Source of the DNA: Rhodovibrio sodomensis | Lineage (GTDB): Bacteria; Pseudomonadota; Alphaproteobacteria; Kiloniellales; Rhodovibrionaceae | Length of the DNA: 64,000 nucleotides | Reading direction: 5' to 3' | NCBI RefSeq assembly: GCF_016583645.1 | Contig: NZ_NRRL01000003.1 | Span: 1-64,000, forward strand | In this document: piece after piece, positions 1 through 8,428 of the stretch | Layout of the letters: each line of letters opens with the position of its first letter | Position numbering within the stretch: the first letter of the stretch is position 1 | The notes under the pieces: model-generated | Told to the model about the DNA's origin: nothing | Seen by the model: the letters and a program-made list of their open reading frames with translations, nothing else | Databases searched by the model: none | Position numbers and translations under genes: made by a program

Positions 1-247
1 CGGCGTCCTCACTGGCCGTGGCGCCGGCGATCCGGACCTGGGCCTTGCCGCTCTCGGCGACCTCGCCCGCCGGGCCGACCGCCTGGTTCTCCACTGTGTT
101 GAACAGGTGGCGGATGCTGTCGCCGGTGGCGGCGATCGCACCGACCGTCCCGAGCGAAATGACGCCCAGAAGGATCGCGTAGCCGATCTTACTCGCGCCG
201 CGACGGCGGCGCACTTGGAAGAAGAGGGCTGACACTTCACTCTCCAT
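1..247 (-). CDS. Prepilin-like protein, partial (C-terminus beyond left edge)
   Basis: The ATG at 247-245 opens a frame that runs off the left edge without a stop (82 codons visible). The N-terminus has a basic leader ending in RRRRG, followed by a hydrophobic helix of about 20 residues (KIGYAILLGVISLGTVGAIA). This is the layout of a class III or Flp-type prepilin processed by a prepilin peptidase at the Gly. The visible mature part continues with NTVENQAVG and a Gly/Ala-rich stretch. It is the last visible gene of the leftward thin-pilus operon, after pilV, so a second minor pilin or tip subunit is the simplest reading. The family of the C-terminal part cannot be judged. Confidence 0.6.
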   Translation of the reverse strand, partial: MESEVSALFFQVRRRRGASKIGYAILLGVISLGTVGAIAATGDSIRHLFNTVENQAVGPAGEVAESGKAQVRIAGATASEDA

Positions 248-419
248 GTATGTGGTTTCCCATCATCGTGGGGCGTGTGCCGCCCTGGCACCCGCACGCA
301 TGGATTTGGGGTCATAGACCGTAATCTCTACCATATCAGGAGGCGGTTTACGGCTTTTTATGTCGAACGTGAGCGAATCAGGATCGTCAATACGGTTGCT
401 CGGGATGTACGAGCCGTCC
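248..419. promoter_or_regulatory. Intergenic region with ACCGTA/TACGGT elements before the last pilus gene
   Basis: This 172-bp gap separates the pilV stop from the start of the prepilin-like gene. It carries ACCGTA at 318-323 and TACGGT at 391-396, plus a partial copy (TTTACGG) at 347-353. The same hexamer recurs in many other gaps of this window. It may give the distal prepilin gene its own promoter or control. No ORF of substance lies here. Confidence 0.4.
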
Positions 420-2192
420 TTATCGGCGGGTTTGTACGGGAAGCGTCGGTGGAAACGCGGCGTGCTGGCGTGTCGCTGCATCGACGTGCGCCCGCAACTC
501 CTCGTTCTGTTGCTTGAGCTGCTGGACGGCTGCGATCAGCGGGGCTACCAGGTTTCCGTACTTGACCGAGAGCATGCCGTTCTGGTCCGCAGCGACCAGC
601 TCAGGGAAGACTTCCCGGACCTCCTGGGCGATCAGTCCCAGGTCCTGGCTGCCGTTGCGACGCCACTTGTAGCTCACCGCGCGCAGGGCATCGATGCGCT
701 CCAAAGCGTTCTCGACGTCCGCGATATCGTACTTCAGTCGGCGGTCGGAATCGTAGAAGAAGCCGGTCCCGTAGATTTCGCCCTCGACATCCGCCGAGCC
801 GCCCACGCGCAGGCAGGCGTCGGTGCGCGCGCCGGCGATGTTGGGGCCGAGGCCGACGTTGAGGTTCTCGTTAACGCAGTCGACCACGACGTCGGTGTTG
901 CCGTCGATCTGGGTCTGACCAGTCAGGCTGATGAGGTTGGCATCCACGCTCACGTCGGAGGGGCCCGCATCGACCGTGAGGGCGTTGTTGATCGTGGTTT
1001 CGCCGTTGAACGTGCTGGTCGATTCGACGGTCAACTGGTCGCCGCCATCGGTGCCGATGTTCACGTCCTCGTTGAGGCTCGCGACGTTGTCGAAGTCGGC
1101 GATCGACTGAACATTGAGGCGGTCCGCCGCGTCGTCTCCGACCGTGAGGTCGGAGGTGAACGTGGCGGTGGCGTTTGCGATCAGGGTGTCCGCGCCGTCC
1201 TCGCCCAGCGTGGTCTCTCCCTCGACTGCCAGATTGCCGCCGACGTCGCCTGGGCCGTCCGCCAGGCGGGTGTCACCGCGGATCTCGACCTCGGTTTCGA
1301 AGCCGTCGAACAGGAAGCGCCCCTGGCCGCTGTCGCTCTCGAAGGTCAGCTGGTCGTCCGTGCCGTCGCGCGTGACCCGGAAATGCGCGCTGTCCGATGC
1401 TGTCGGGTCGTCGAAGGCCAGGCCGGTGGTCGTTCCGTCGGGGCGCTGCTTGAAGGTGATGTCCGCGCGCATCTCGTTGGCCTCCGGGCGGCCGGGCACT
1501 TCCGCGCGGTACAGGAAGTCGTCGATCACCGTGTCCTCGGCGGCCGACAGGGCGTAACCAAGACGCACGTTCGAGTCCGCGTCCAGGCCGTAGTCGGTCA
1601 GGTCGGCCTGCCAGCCACCGAAAGCGCCGCTCAGGATCGTCGGAGTGTCGTCCGTGTCGACCAGGCCGGCCATGCCGCCGGCCGCGATCATCGCCGCACC
1701 CTTGCGGTCGAGCGTCGGATCCTGGCCGTCGCGGGCGATCACCACGCCGTCCACGCGTTCGCGGCGCACGGTCGGGCTGCTGCAGGCCGGTGGCGTCGAG
1801 CCGTCCTCGCAGTACGGGATCTTGCGGACCGCGAGCTGCAGGGTCTGGTTGTAGGCGTTCGTCCCGAAGCCGGCCGGCAGATAGCCCTCGTTGATCAGAT
1901 CGAGCATGTCGATGGTGGCAAAGTCGGATCCCGCGAGCGGGCCGCCGGCCTGCAGCAGGTCGAGCCAGTTGTCCCGCAGGTAGCGCTCAGCGGCCTCGCC
2001 GGCGGTCGCCAGCTGCTCGCCGACGATCTTCGCGCGCATGGTCTGCTGCTGCTCGTTGATCCAGTACGCACCGGCCGTGCCCGCGGCCGCGAACAGCAGC
2101 AGCGCCATGGTGACCTCGAGCATTGCAAAGCCGCGCCGGCGGCGCAGACGGCTGATCAGCGAGCGACGGAGGCGGCGGGGCTGGGCGGTCAT
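420..2192 (-). CDS. pilV: PilV-like minor pilin/tip adhesin with C-terminal S74 intramolecular chaperone domain
   Basis: Predicted thin-pilus tip protein of 590 aa. Residues 1-21 form a basic class III leader ending RRRRG, followed by FAMLEV and a hydrophobic helix, the prepilin signature. Residues 22 to about 200 are PilV-like in position and style. Residues about 320-430 hold repeats of the type GxDGxDxLxV..STxTF, a pattern seen in beta-helical tail fibres. Residues 482-590 match the peptidase S74 (endosialidase-type) chaperone: SDRRLK with Ser482 and Lys487 in the catalytic Ser-x4-Lys spacing, then GLIAQEVREVFPELV and a coiled C-terminus. In known S74 proteins this domain trimerises the fibre and cuts itself off at the Ser. 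IncI PilV proteins instead get variable ends from a shufflon; no recombinase or shufflon repeats are seen here. It follows pilM. Confidence 0.85.
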   Translation of the reverse strand: MTAQPRRLRRSLISRLRRRRGFAMLEVTMALLLFAAAGTAGAYWINEQQQTMRAKIVGEQLATAGEAAERYLRDNWLDLLQAGGPLAGSDFATIDMLDLINEGYLPAGFGTNAYNQTLQLAVRKIPYCEDGSTPPACSSPTVRRERVDGVVIARDGQDPTLDRKGAAMIAAGGMAGLVDTDDTPTILSGAFGGWQADLTDYGLDADSNVRLGYALSAAEDTVIDDFLYRAEVPGRPEANEMRADITFKQRPDGTTTGLAFDDPTASDSAHFRVTRDGTDDQLTFESDSGQGRFLFDGFETEVEIRGDTRLADGPGDVGGNLAVEGETTLGEDGADTLIANATATFTSDLTVGDDAADRLNVQSIADFDNVASLNEDVNIGTDGGDQLTVESTSTFNGETTINNALTVDAGPSDVSVDANLISLTGQTQIDGNTDVVVDCVNENLNVGLGPNIAGARTDACLRVGGSADVEGEIYGTGFFYDSDRRLKYDIADVENALERIDALRAVSYKWRRNGSQDLGLIAQEVREVFPELVAADQNGMLSVKYGNLVAPLIAAVQQLKQQNEELRAHVDAATRQHAAFPPTLPVQTRR

Positions 2193-2263
2193 AAGCGGCT
2201 CACTTCGCGATAAGGTTCATCTTGGAGGTATCGGCGCAGAGGGTTGGGTCCAAGTCAGCAACC

Positions 2264-2773
2264 TCACTGTCCAAGGTCCGAGACGATCGCCAGCGTGCCC
2301 TTGGGGAGGGGAACGGGGAGATCGTGCGCGTCCTTGCGGCTCCCTGGCATGACCAGTGTACCGCTCGCGCTCACCAAGCCAGCGGCACGCCGGTAGCCCT
2401 GGTCCTGCAGGTGCTCGAGAACGCTGCGCGCGATCACCTGGTCGTGGCCGGGGCTGGCCGGCGACCAGTAGGTGATCACGTCGCCGCCCGGGCCGCGCTG
2501 AGAGACCCAGTTCTGGATCGAGAGTAGGCCGTCCTCCGGAAATCCGGACGGCAGCGTGTCGTCGGCCCTCAGAGTGCTGCCCGGTGTGAAGGAGACGGAT
2601 GCCGCGTTCGAACGGGCGAAGCGCGTCGCAGCCTGATGGAACTGCGACAGAGACTGGGCGTACGCGGAGGCGCGGGCGTCGGCCATCGTTCGGCCGTCAT
2701 TGACCGGCCCGTCGGCGAGCATGCCGAGCGAGAAGATCAGGGCGGCCAGGGCCAGAAAGACGAAGGTGTACAT
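2264..2773 (-). CDS. pilM: Type IV pilus biogenesis protein PilM-like
   Basis: Small protein (169 aa) of the thin-pilus operon. The ATG at 2773 is chosen because AGGA lies four bases upstream and it starts directly at the hydrophobic N-terminal helix (MYTFVFLALAALIFSLGML), a signal anchor. The rest is a compact soluble domain with the ending typical of IncI-type PilM (GTLVMP...LPKGTLAIVSDLGQ). PilM is needed for thin-pilus formation, but its exact role is not well defined. The order differs from IncI plasmids, where pilM follows pilL; here it sits between pilS and pilV. Confidence 0.65.
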   Translation of the reverse strand: MYTFVFLALAALIFSLGMLADGPVNDGRTMADARASAYAQSLSQFHQAATRFARSNAASVSFTPGSTLRADDTLPSGFPEDGLLSIQNWVSQRGPGGDVITYWSPASPGHDQVIARSVLEHLQDQGYRRAAGLVSASGTLVMPGSRKDAHDLPVPLPKGTLAIVSDLGQ

Positions 2774-2814
2774 GCGGCTTCCTGTTGGCTTGTGCCATTG
2801 GTCCCAAACGAACA

Positions 2815-2847
2815 AGCCCGGCTAGCGCTGGTTACGCCGGCCGGGCT
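2815..2847 (-). terminator. GC-rich hairpin between pilS and pilM (attenuator or mRNA stabiliser)
   Basis: An 8-bp perfect outer stem, AGCCCGGC (2815-2822) with GCCGGGCT (2840-2847), starts about 35 bp after the pilS stop. On the minus strand the second arm is followed by TTGTT, a weak U-run. It lies directly after the major-pilin gene, so it could cut down distal transcription or protect the 3' end of pilin mRNA. Confidence 0.5.
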
Positions 2848-2881
2848 CGCCCGTGAACGTCATGCCCGATCGGGATGGCGC

Positions 2882-3472
2882 TTACTGCACGGTCCAGGTG
2901 ACCTCGACGGTCGAGGTGTTCTGGTCGCACAGGCCGATCGCGTCGGACGGGGAGATGCCCGAGCGACGCACCTCGGCATCGTCGAACGAGATGCTGTCGC
3001 TGCCGCTGGAGATCTCGACCAGGGAGCTCGACATCGCCGCGGCGCTGCGGGTGACAAGGTCGACGCACGACGCCAGCGGGATGTTGCTGTAGGTTATGTC
3101 GAACTGCGTCGCGACGCTGCCTTCTTCGACCTCGACGCTGCCCTTCCAGGGGTTCACCGCCTCGGCGTCGCTGATCACCATCTGCGGCGGGATCCAGCCG
3201 GCGGTGATGGCGCCCTCGGTGTCCAGGTCGGTGTAGCTGGCGGAGGCCGAGTGCCCCTGGTAGACCTTGGTGGCGATCGCCTGCAGCTCGGTGTTGGCAC
3301 GGGTGAGCTTGTTGGTGCTGGTGCCCGTGGCGAACATGTTGTAGCCCAGCAGGCCGGCCACTAGGATCAGGACCAGGGCCATCAGGACCTCGGTCATGGC
3401 GAAGCCGCGACGACGGCGCAGACGCCGCTGCATCTCGGTAAGGGTCAGTGTCTTGATCAACGATCTCTCCAT
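2882..3472 (-). CDS. pilS: Type IVb major prepilin PilS
   Basis: Predicted major thin-pilus subunit. A basic leader ends RRLRRRRG, followed by FAMTEVLMALVLILVAGLLGYNMF, the prepilin cleavage site and assembly helix. The mature protein has two Cys (in ASCVDLV and GLCDQN) placed like the C-terminal disulphide loop of type IVb pilins, and matches the PilS pattern (GWIPPQM.I...AVNPW.G). Start choice: ATG 3472 gives a 24-residue leader. However, a strong GGAGAG lies just after that ATG and would best serve a TTG at 3460, four bases downstream. The frame is open further upstream, but the added residues look non-coding. It lies about 100 bp after pilR with an ACCGTA element in the gap, so a separate promoter is possible. 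Confidence 0.85.
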   Translation of the reverse strand: MERSLIKTLTLTEMQRRLRRRRGFAMTEVLMALVLILVAGLLGYNMFATGTSTNKLTRANTELQAIATKVYQGHSASASYTDLDTEGAITAGWIPPQMVISDAEAVNPWKGSVEVEEGSVATQFDITYSNIPLASCVDLVTRSAAAMSSSLVEISSGSDSISFDDAEVRRSGISPSDAIGLCDQNTSTVEVTWTVQ

Positions 3473-3572
3473 CGGATGGCCGCGCGGCGTCGGGCCGGGG
3501 GCGTTGGGTTCCTTATGGAAATAGGGCAGGGGGTCCAACCCACAACCGTATTTCACGCCTTAACAACGGTCG
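3473..3572 (-). promoter_or_regulatory. pilR-pilS gap with ACCGTA element
   Basis: This 100-bp gap within the pilus operon contains ACCGTA at 3545-3550 in an AT-rich context (reads GAAATACGGTTG on the minus strand). Other pil genes are tightly packed or overlap, so this space before the major pilin suggests an internal promoter or regulatory site. Confidence 0.4.
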
Positions 3573-4679
3573 TCACATCCCGATCTGTGTCAGGCCTTGC
3601 TCGTAGATGCCGTACAGGCCGGTCCAGAAGATGATCAGGGTGATGCCCACGGCGACGATCATGACCACTTTCACCAGCCCCATGATCGCGCGGACCTTGT
3701 CCACGCCGTCCTGGACCCACTGCCGGGCGATGCGCTCTAGGGCGCTCTCGACACCCTTCAGCTTTGCAAGGCCGCGCAGGTCGGTGATGATTTGGCGGTC
3801 GGGGAATTCGTAGCCACTACGGTAGAGGGCATCGCCGATGTTGTAGCCCTCGAGGACCCATCGCAGCGCGGCATCGACGCGCTCGCGGAGGTAGGGAGAA
3901 GCGGTCTCGCGCAGCTGCAGCAGGGCGTCGCGCTGGTGCACGTCGGCGCGCATCATCGCTGACATCGAGAGCAGGAATGCGCCGCCTTGCATGCGCCGAT
4001 AGAGGTTCCAGGGCGGTAGCTTCTCAAGCCGCTGGCGCAGCGGTCCGGTCAGCCTCGGCAGGGACCAAAGGCTCGCCGCCAGCAGGCCGGCAAGGCCGGC
4101 CAGCACGAAGATCAGATAGCTGCGCACAAACACCGAGATGTCCCAGACCAGGGCGGGCGTGCCGGTCCAGCGTTCGGGCGGCAGCAGCTTTGCCCACTGC
4201 GGCAGAACTTCGTAGCTGAACATCAGCATGATGCCGATCAGGAACACGGTGAGCAGGCTCGGGTAGATCAGTCCGCCGATCACCGCGCCGGTCTGTTTGG
4301 ACGCGGTCTCCGCGAGGCTGATGACGTCGGCGAGGGCCTGCTCCAGCTGGCCCGACTTCTCGCCGGCCATGATCAGCTGGTGCTCGCTGCTGGGCGCCCA
4401 GTCCCGGATCGCGTCGGAGAAGCTTGCGGCGCGCTGGTAGCCCTCGCGCCAGACATCGATGATCCAGGCGTCGATCGTATAGGGGCGCTCACCGTTGTCC
4501 GAGGCGATGTCGTGAAGGATGTCGAGGGCCTTGTGGATCGGCACCTCGTTTATCAGGTAGGTGTGCAGCTGACGGTAGAGCTTCAGCCGCCGCTTCCGGT
4601 CACAGGACTTGCGCGCGAGGAGATCGATGATCTCCTCGACCGGAACCCCGAGATTCGCGGCCTGGGTTGCGATACTCAT
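3573..4679 (-). CDS. pilR: PilR, GspF-family inner-membrane platform protein
   Basis: Type II secretion/type IV pilus F-domain protein (368 aa), the inner-membrane platform on which the PilQ ATPase works. Two cytoplasmic helical domains (about 1-140 and 215-320) surround membrane segments at about 135-160 (GLIYPSLLTVFLIGIMLMFSYEVLP), 185-210 and 335-360 (VVMIVAVGITLIIFWTGLYGIY). The motif AGEKSGQLEQAL is typical of the first F domain. Its ATG overlaps the pilQ stop (ATGA), which indicates translational coupling. Length matches IncI PilR. Confidence 0.9.
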   Translation of the reverse strand: MSIATQAANLGVPVEEIIDLLARKSCDRKRRLKLYRQLHTYLINEVPIHKALDILHDIASDNGERPYTIDAWIIDVWREGYQRAASFSDAIRDWAPSSEHQLIMAGEKSGQLEQALADVISLAETASKQTGAVIGGLIYPSLLTVFLIGIMLMFSYEVLPQWAKLLPPERWTGTPALVWDISVFVRSYLIFVLAGLAGLLAASLWSLPRLTGPLRQRLEKLPPWNLYRRMQGGAFLLSMSAMMRADVHQRDALLQLRETASPYLRERVDAALRWVLEGYNIGDALYRSGYEFPDRQIITDLRGLAKLKGVESALERIARQWVQDGVDKVRAIMGLVKVVMIVAVGITLIIFWTGLYGIYEQGLTQIGM

Positions 4680-6331
4680 TTTTGCTCACCCTGGCGCCTC
4701 GCGAAGAAGCTCTGCATCGAGGGATCCGCCAGCAGGACGCCGACGTTCTGTTCGACCTCCTCGGGCCCAACCACGCCCTCTGTCAACTTGAGCACGGCGT
4801 TGGTGAGCATCGTCTTGCCGCCGAGGTTCTCAAGCCAGTGCCGGCGGGCCTCCGACTTGTGGTCCTCGCGCACGAGATCCATCAGCCGGTCGTCAGGCTG
4901 CACCGTCTCGGCGACGGCGACGCGGCCGGAGTAGCCGGTGTCGCGGCAATGCTGGCAGCCGGGGCCCGCCCCGTAGATCGGCGTGTCCTTGTGGCCGACG
5001 TCGGCCAGCAGGGCTGCGGCGCGCGCAACCTTGGTCGGATCGCTGAAGCCATCATGCGCAGAGGCCTCGGCGTCAACCTTGCAGTGGGGGCAGAGCCGCG
5101 GGAGCAGCCGCTGGGCGATCAGGCCGCGCAGGATGGTCGGGTCGTAGAGCTTGAAGGCCTCGACGCCCAGGTCCTTCAGTCGGAAGATGATCGAGATCGC
5201 GTCGTTGGCATGCAAGCTGGTCCAGACCTGACGCCCGATCATCGCGCCTTCGGTTGCGAGCTGGGCCGCCTCGGCATCGCGGATCTCACCGATCATCAGA
5301 GCGTTGAAGTCGGACCTCAGGGCGCCGCGGATCGCATCCGAGTACTTGCGGGCGCGCTCCGCGGGATCATTGGAGGCGACCACCGGCATCTGCTGCGCGC
5401 CAGGAATGATGTTCTCGATCGGATCCTCGACCGTTTGGACCGACCAAGTGCCGCGACGCTCCTTAATGATGTGACGGAGGACGCGCGACAGGGTGCGGCT
5501 CTTGCCGCTGTTCATCGGCCCGGCGATCACGAACAGGCCGGAGGGCTGGGCGCGCATCATATTGAGTTGGGCGAGCTCCTCCGGCTCGTAGCCGAGTGCG
5601 GAGATGTCGGTGCTGGCGTTGCTCTCGTCACGGTCGTTGAGCCGCATGACCATGAACCGGCCCCCGAAGCCGAGCGGGTTCCACTGGACGCGGATCTGGC
5701 CGACCGTGCGCGGCAGGTCGTACTTGGTGGAGTCGATACGCGCCTGCTGCCGCTCGAGCTCGGTGTGGGCGGTGTCGGAATCGTCCGACATCGCGTGAAC
5801 CGTACCGCAGAGCTGCATCGCCTCCTCAGGGCGCATCTCGACGTGCTTGTGCTTGAGGCCATCGATGCGGAACTCGACGTGCGCGTGGGTCGGCTCGGCG
5901 ACCACGTGGATGTCGGAGGAGCCCGCCTCGACCGCCTCGGTGATTAGCCGGATCACACGGCGCTGGCTCTCGTTGGTGTCAGTCGAGCGACCGGTCTCCG
6001 CGTCCGCCCTCTCATAGAGCGCGCGCAGCGTGCCCATCTCGACGCGGATGAACGGGGTATCGACCTTGTGACCCAGCAGGCGGGCGCGCTCGGCGAGTGC
6101 GAGCACGGCCGGATCGTGGGCGTGGGATACCGAGACCAGGAACTGGCCGTCGCTGGTCAGCGCGCACATATCGCGCAGCTGGCGGCTCTGCTCGAAGGAT
6201 CCGTTGGGCGCGGTGATGACCTCGCCGGTGATGTTGTGCGACTGACCGGTCATCGCGTCCAGGATCGGCAGTCGGGCATCGATCGGCGCATCGGACGGAT
6301 TGGGTGCGGTCTGCTGCAGCGCTTCGGTCAT
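4676..6331 (-). CDS. pilQ: PilQ, pilus assembly ATPase (GspE/PilB superfamily)
   Basis: Cytoplasmic hexameric ATPase that powers thin-pilus assembly. From ATG 6331 the protein is 551 aa; a TTG at 6343 is an alternative. Walker A is GPMNSGKS (about 271-278), Walker B ALMIGEIRD (about 343-352), followed by the His box RQVWTSLHAND. A zinc-binding pair CPHC...CQHCRDTG follows, as in GspE/PilB proteins. The N-terminal SSDIHVVAEPTHAHVEFRIDG is the Asp box. It lies between pilP and pilR and overlaps pilR. Confidence 0.92.
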   Translation of the reverse strand: MTEALQQTAPNPSDAPIDARLPILDAMTGQSHNITGEVITAPNGSFEQSRQLRDMCALTSDGQFLVSVSHAHDPAVLALAERARLLGHKVDTPFIRVEMGTLRALYERADAETGRSTDTNESQRRVIRLITEAVEAGSSDIHVVAEPTHAHVEFRIDGLKHKHVEMRPEEAMQLCGTVHAMSDDSDTAHTELERQQARIDSTKYDLPRTVGQIRVQWNPLGFGGRFMVMRLNDRDESNASTDISALGYEPEELAQLNMMRAQPSGLFVIAGPMNSGKSRTLSRVLRHIIKERRGTWSVQTVEDPIENIIPGAQQMPVVASNDPAERARKYSDAIRGALRSDFNALMIGEIRDAEAAQLATEGAMIGRQVWTSLHANDAISIIFRLKDLGVEAFKLYDPTILRGLIAQRLLPRLCPHCKVDAEASAHDGFSDPTKVARAAALLADVGHKDTPIYGAGPGCQHCRDTGYSGRVAVAETVQPDDRLMDLVREDHKSEARRHWLENLGGKTMLTNAVLKLTEGVVGPEEVEQNVGVLLADPSMQSFFARRQGEQK

Positions 6332-6379
6332 CGTGGTGTCCAAGCTGTCGGGAGGGCTGTCCGGGATCGGCGCCGGGTC

Positions 6380-7099
6380 TTATTGACCCATCGGCCGGAA
6401 CATCGCGCCGCGGCTCTGCGGATCCGCGCCGTCTGTGCGCTCGGCCCCGTTGGCGGTTAGCAGGTAGGTGTCCTCGGTGACGTCGGACTTCACGGTGACC
6501 GCGTTGCGGCTGACCTCATGCACGACGAACCCGCCCGGCAGGCGGTCGCCCTCGCGCAGCAGGACCAGACCGCCGTTCAGGTTCGCGCGGGCGACGAGGT
6601 CACCGCCGGCCCCGCCGATCGAGACGAGGTTCGGAAGTTTCGAGAGGTCGTCGCTGGGGCGCGGGTTGAAGCCGGGAGGCATCTGGCTCCTTGGACCCAT
6701 GGCGCCCGGCTGCTGCGGCTGCTGCTGCCAGTACTGCGGGTAGTTCCTGGGATCGCGGACCGGCGGTTCGGCCGGCTCGGCGTTCGCGTCCTCTTTCTCC
6801 GCGGCGAGCGCGTCGATCTCGGCCTGCAGTTCCTTCTCGGTAAGCTCGAGCCGGAGCATCTTGATGCGAGTCTGGCGCTCGGCCATGTCCCGCAGCTGCT
6901 TTACCGAGGTCGGATCGATCTCGATGCCGACAGGGGGTTCCGCCTTCGCCTTGGCCTGAGCCGCGTCCTTTGTGCTGGCGGTCTCCGACTGGCTGATTTG
7001 TTGAAGCTCGGGCGGCAGTGTCGCCTCGGCGGAAGCCGAGGCCGGGAGCAGCGCGAGTGCGGCGGTGGCCGCCAGCAGCTTCACCTTAATCGCGGACAT
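6380..7099 (-). CDS. pilP: Type IV pilus biogenesis protein PilP
   Basis: Periplasmic alignment-complex protein of about 239 aa. ATG 7099 is preferred because GGAGAG lies four bases upstream; the in-frame ATG at 7111 contains that ribosome site. A signal peptide (KLLAATAALALLPASASA) is followed by a helical stretch with many Glu/Ala (about 70-110), a Pro/Gln-rich linker, and a C-terminal beta domain (GDRLPGGFVVHEVSRNAVTVKS), the HQ-type domain of PilP proteins. The start overlaps the end of pilO. Confidence 0.8.
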   Translation of the reverse strand: MSAIKVKLLAATAALALLPASASAEATLPPELQQISQSETASTKDAAQAKAKAEPPVGIEIDPTSVKQLRDMAERQTRIKMLRLELTEKELQAEIDALAAEKEDANAEPAEPPVRDPRNYPQYWQQQPQQPGAMGPRSQMPPGFNPRPSDDLSKLPNLVSIGGAGGDLVARANLNGGLVLLREGDRLPGGFVVHEVSRNAVTVKSDVTEDTYLLTANGAERTDGADPQSRGAMFRPMGQ

Positions 7100-8402
7100 A
7101 GATCTCTCCATTCACAAGAAACTGGCTGTCGGCCGCGTTGAACTCGACGGTGTCGATTACCGTGCCGGGGATGGACTGCAGGGCGCTCGCCCAGATCGAT
7201 GGGGTGCCGACGACCATCTCGAAGTCCATCGAGGCCCAGTTCGCGGGCAGGTACTTCGGGGCGTCCTCGCCGGTCGGCGGACGGAAACGGTCGAGATCGT
7301 TGCTGGCCGAGACCTGGGCGCCCTGGACGCTCTCGCCCTGGAGGCTCTGCGCCCAGTCGGCGAGCTCGAACCGGACCGCCTGCGCGTCCGCCAGCTTCTG
7401 CTTACCCCGCGGGGCGAGGTCGCGGATGTCGATCTCGACACGCACACTGGAGGCGTCCACGGAGAAGCGGCTGGTGTAGGGGCCGTAGCTCTGGAGCCAG
7501 TGCTGGAACCAGCTGACGGTTCCGTTCGTGCGCTGCCAGCGATGGGTGACCTCGCCGTCCTCACAGGTGATGCTGACCAGGGCGTAACCCGGCGCCTCGG
7601 CGGGAAGGACCTGCATGCCATCGAGACAGGCGCGGATCGTGGCGCCGGCGTGAGGCTGCTTGACCCAGGGTGTCGGGGCCGGGATCGGCCTGACCTCCTT
7701 GCGCTTCAGCTTCGCGCGCTGCTCCATGATGCGCTCGTATTCAGCGCGCTGCTGGGCCTGCTGATAGCTGTTCCAGGCCCACATGCCGGTCATCATCAAG
7801 GCTGCCCCGCCGACCACGACCAGGCCGAAGGTCAGCAGCTTGCGGGCGGAGCTGGTCCGATCCAGCTTCGGGCCCTTCGCGGACTTGAGGGCCGCGACCA
7901 CGTCCAGGCTGGAAGCGTCACTTGCCCAGTCCTCGGGCGCAATCACCCGGTTCCAGCCGCCTTGGTCGAGCAGGTCGGCAAAGGTGGCCTGGGCCGCCTC
8001 GGCGTCGGTGAAGTAGAGGTCGGTACCCGGTACCACCGCGCGATCCCGGATCGCGACGACCCAGTAGCCCCCACCGAGTTCGGCGGCCAGCAGCCAGTTC
8101 GCCGCGTCGACCGCGGGGATCAGGGCTGCCGCGGCGGCGATCATACCGGGCTTGGTGCCGTCATCCTCACGGGCAAGGGCGAAGCTCGCGCTGGGCGCGC
8201 GGCAGGCCACGAAAAGGTCGGCCTGGACCTTCGGGTTGGCGGCGAGTTCCTTCGCCTCGCGGGCGATCGTCGCGTGGCTCGCAGCCACCTGCCAGAACAG
8301 ACCGACGGCAAACTTGGCGCGGCCGAGGCGAAGTGCGCGGGGGCTCCCGAGCGATGCGGTCTCGGCTTTCTGCTTGGTGCGGGTGCGCTGCTTGCGCGCC
8401 AT
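7086..8402 (-). CDS. pilO: Type IVb pilus protein PilO (PilO2-like)
   Basis: Inner-membrane protein of 438 aa. The cytoplasmic N-terminal half (about 1-235) starts very basic and includes a GGGYWVVAIRDRAVVPGTDLYF segment characteristic of plasmid PilO. One membrane helix lies at about 243-265 (LLTFGLVVVGGAALMMTGMWAW), followed by a short coiled coil (QQAQQRAEYERIMEQRAKLKR) and a periplasmic domain. This bitopic layout fits the PilO/PilP subcomplex that links the platform to the secretin. GGGAG lies seven bases before the ATG. The 3' end overlaps the pilP ribosome site. Confidence 0.82.
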   Translation of the reverse strand: MARKQRTRTKQKAETASLGSPRALRLGRAKFAVGLFWQVAASHATIAREAKELAANPKVQADLFVACRAPSASFALAREDDGTKPGMIAAAAALIPAVDAANWLLAAELGGGYWVVAIRDRAVVPGTDLYFTDAEAAQATFADLLDQGGWNRVIAPEDWASDASSLDVVAALKSAKGPKLDRTSSARKLLTFGLVVVGGAALMMTGMWAWNSYQQAQQRAEYERIMEQRAKLKRKEVRPIPAPTPWVKQPHAGATIRACLDGMQVLPAEAPGYALVSITCEDGEVTHRWQRTNGTVSWFQHWLQSYGPYTSRFSVDASSVRVEIDIRDLAPRGKQKLADAQAVRFELADWAQSLQGESVQGAQVSASNDLDRFRPPTGEDAPKYLPANWASMDFEMVVGTPSIWASALQSIPGTVIDTVEFNAADSQFLVNGEIYVRD

Positions 8403-8428
8403 GACGGTGCTCCCGGACGATCGGCGGA

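Noticed and set aside
420..2192. Shufflon with inverted repeats at the pilV end
   Set aside because: No repeated inverted segments or recombinase gene were seen; the C-terminus is a single S74 domain.
360..2213. Long plus-strand frame of 617 codons opposite pilV
   Set aside because: It is the complement of a well-supported gene with prepilin and S74 motifs; the translation is low-complexity Arg/Val/Asp typical of a shadow frame in GC-rich DNA.
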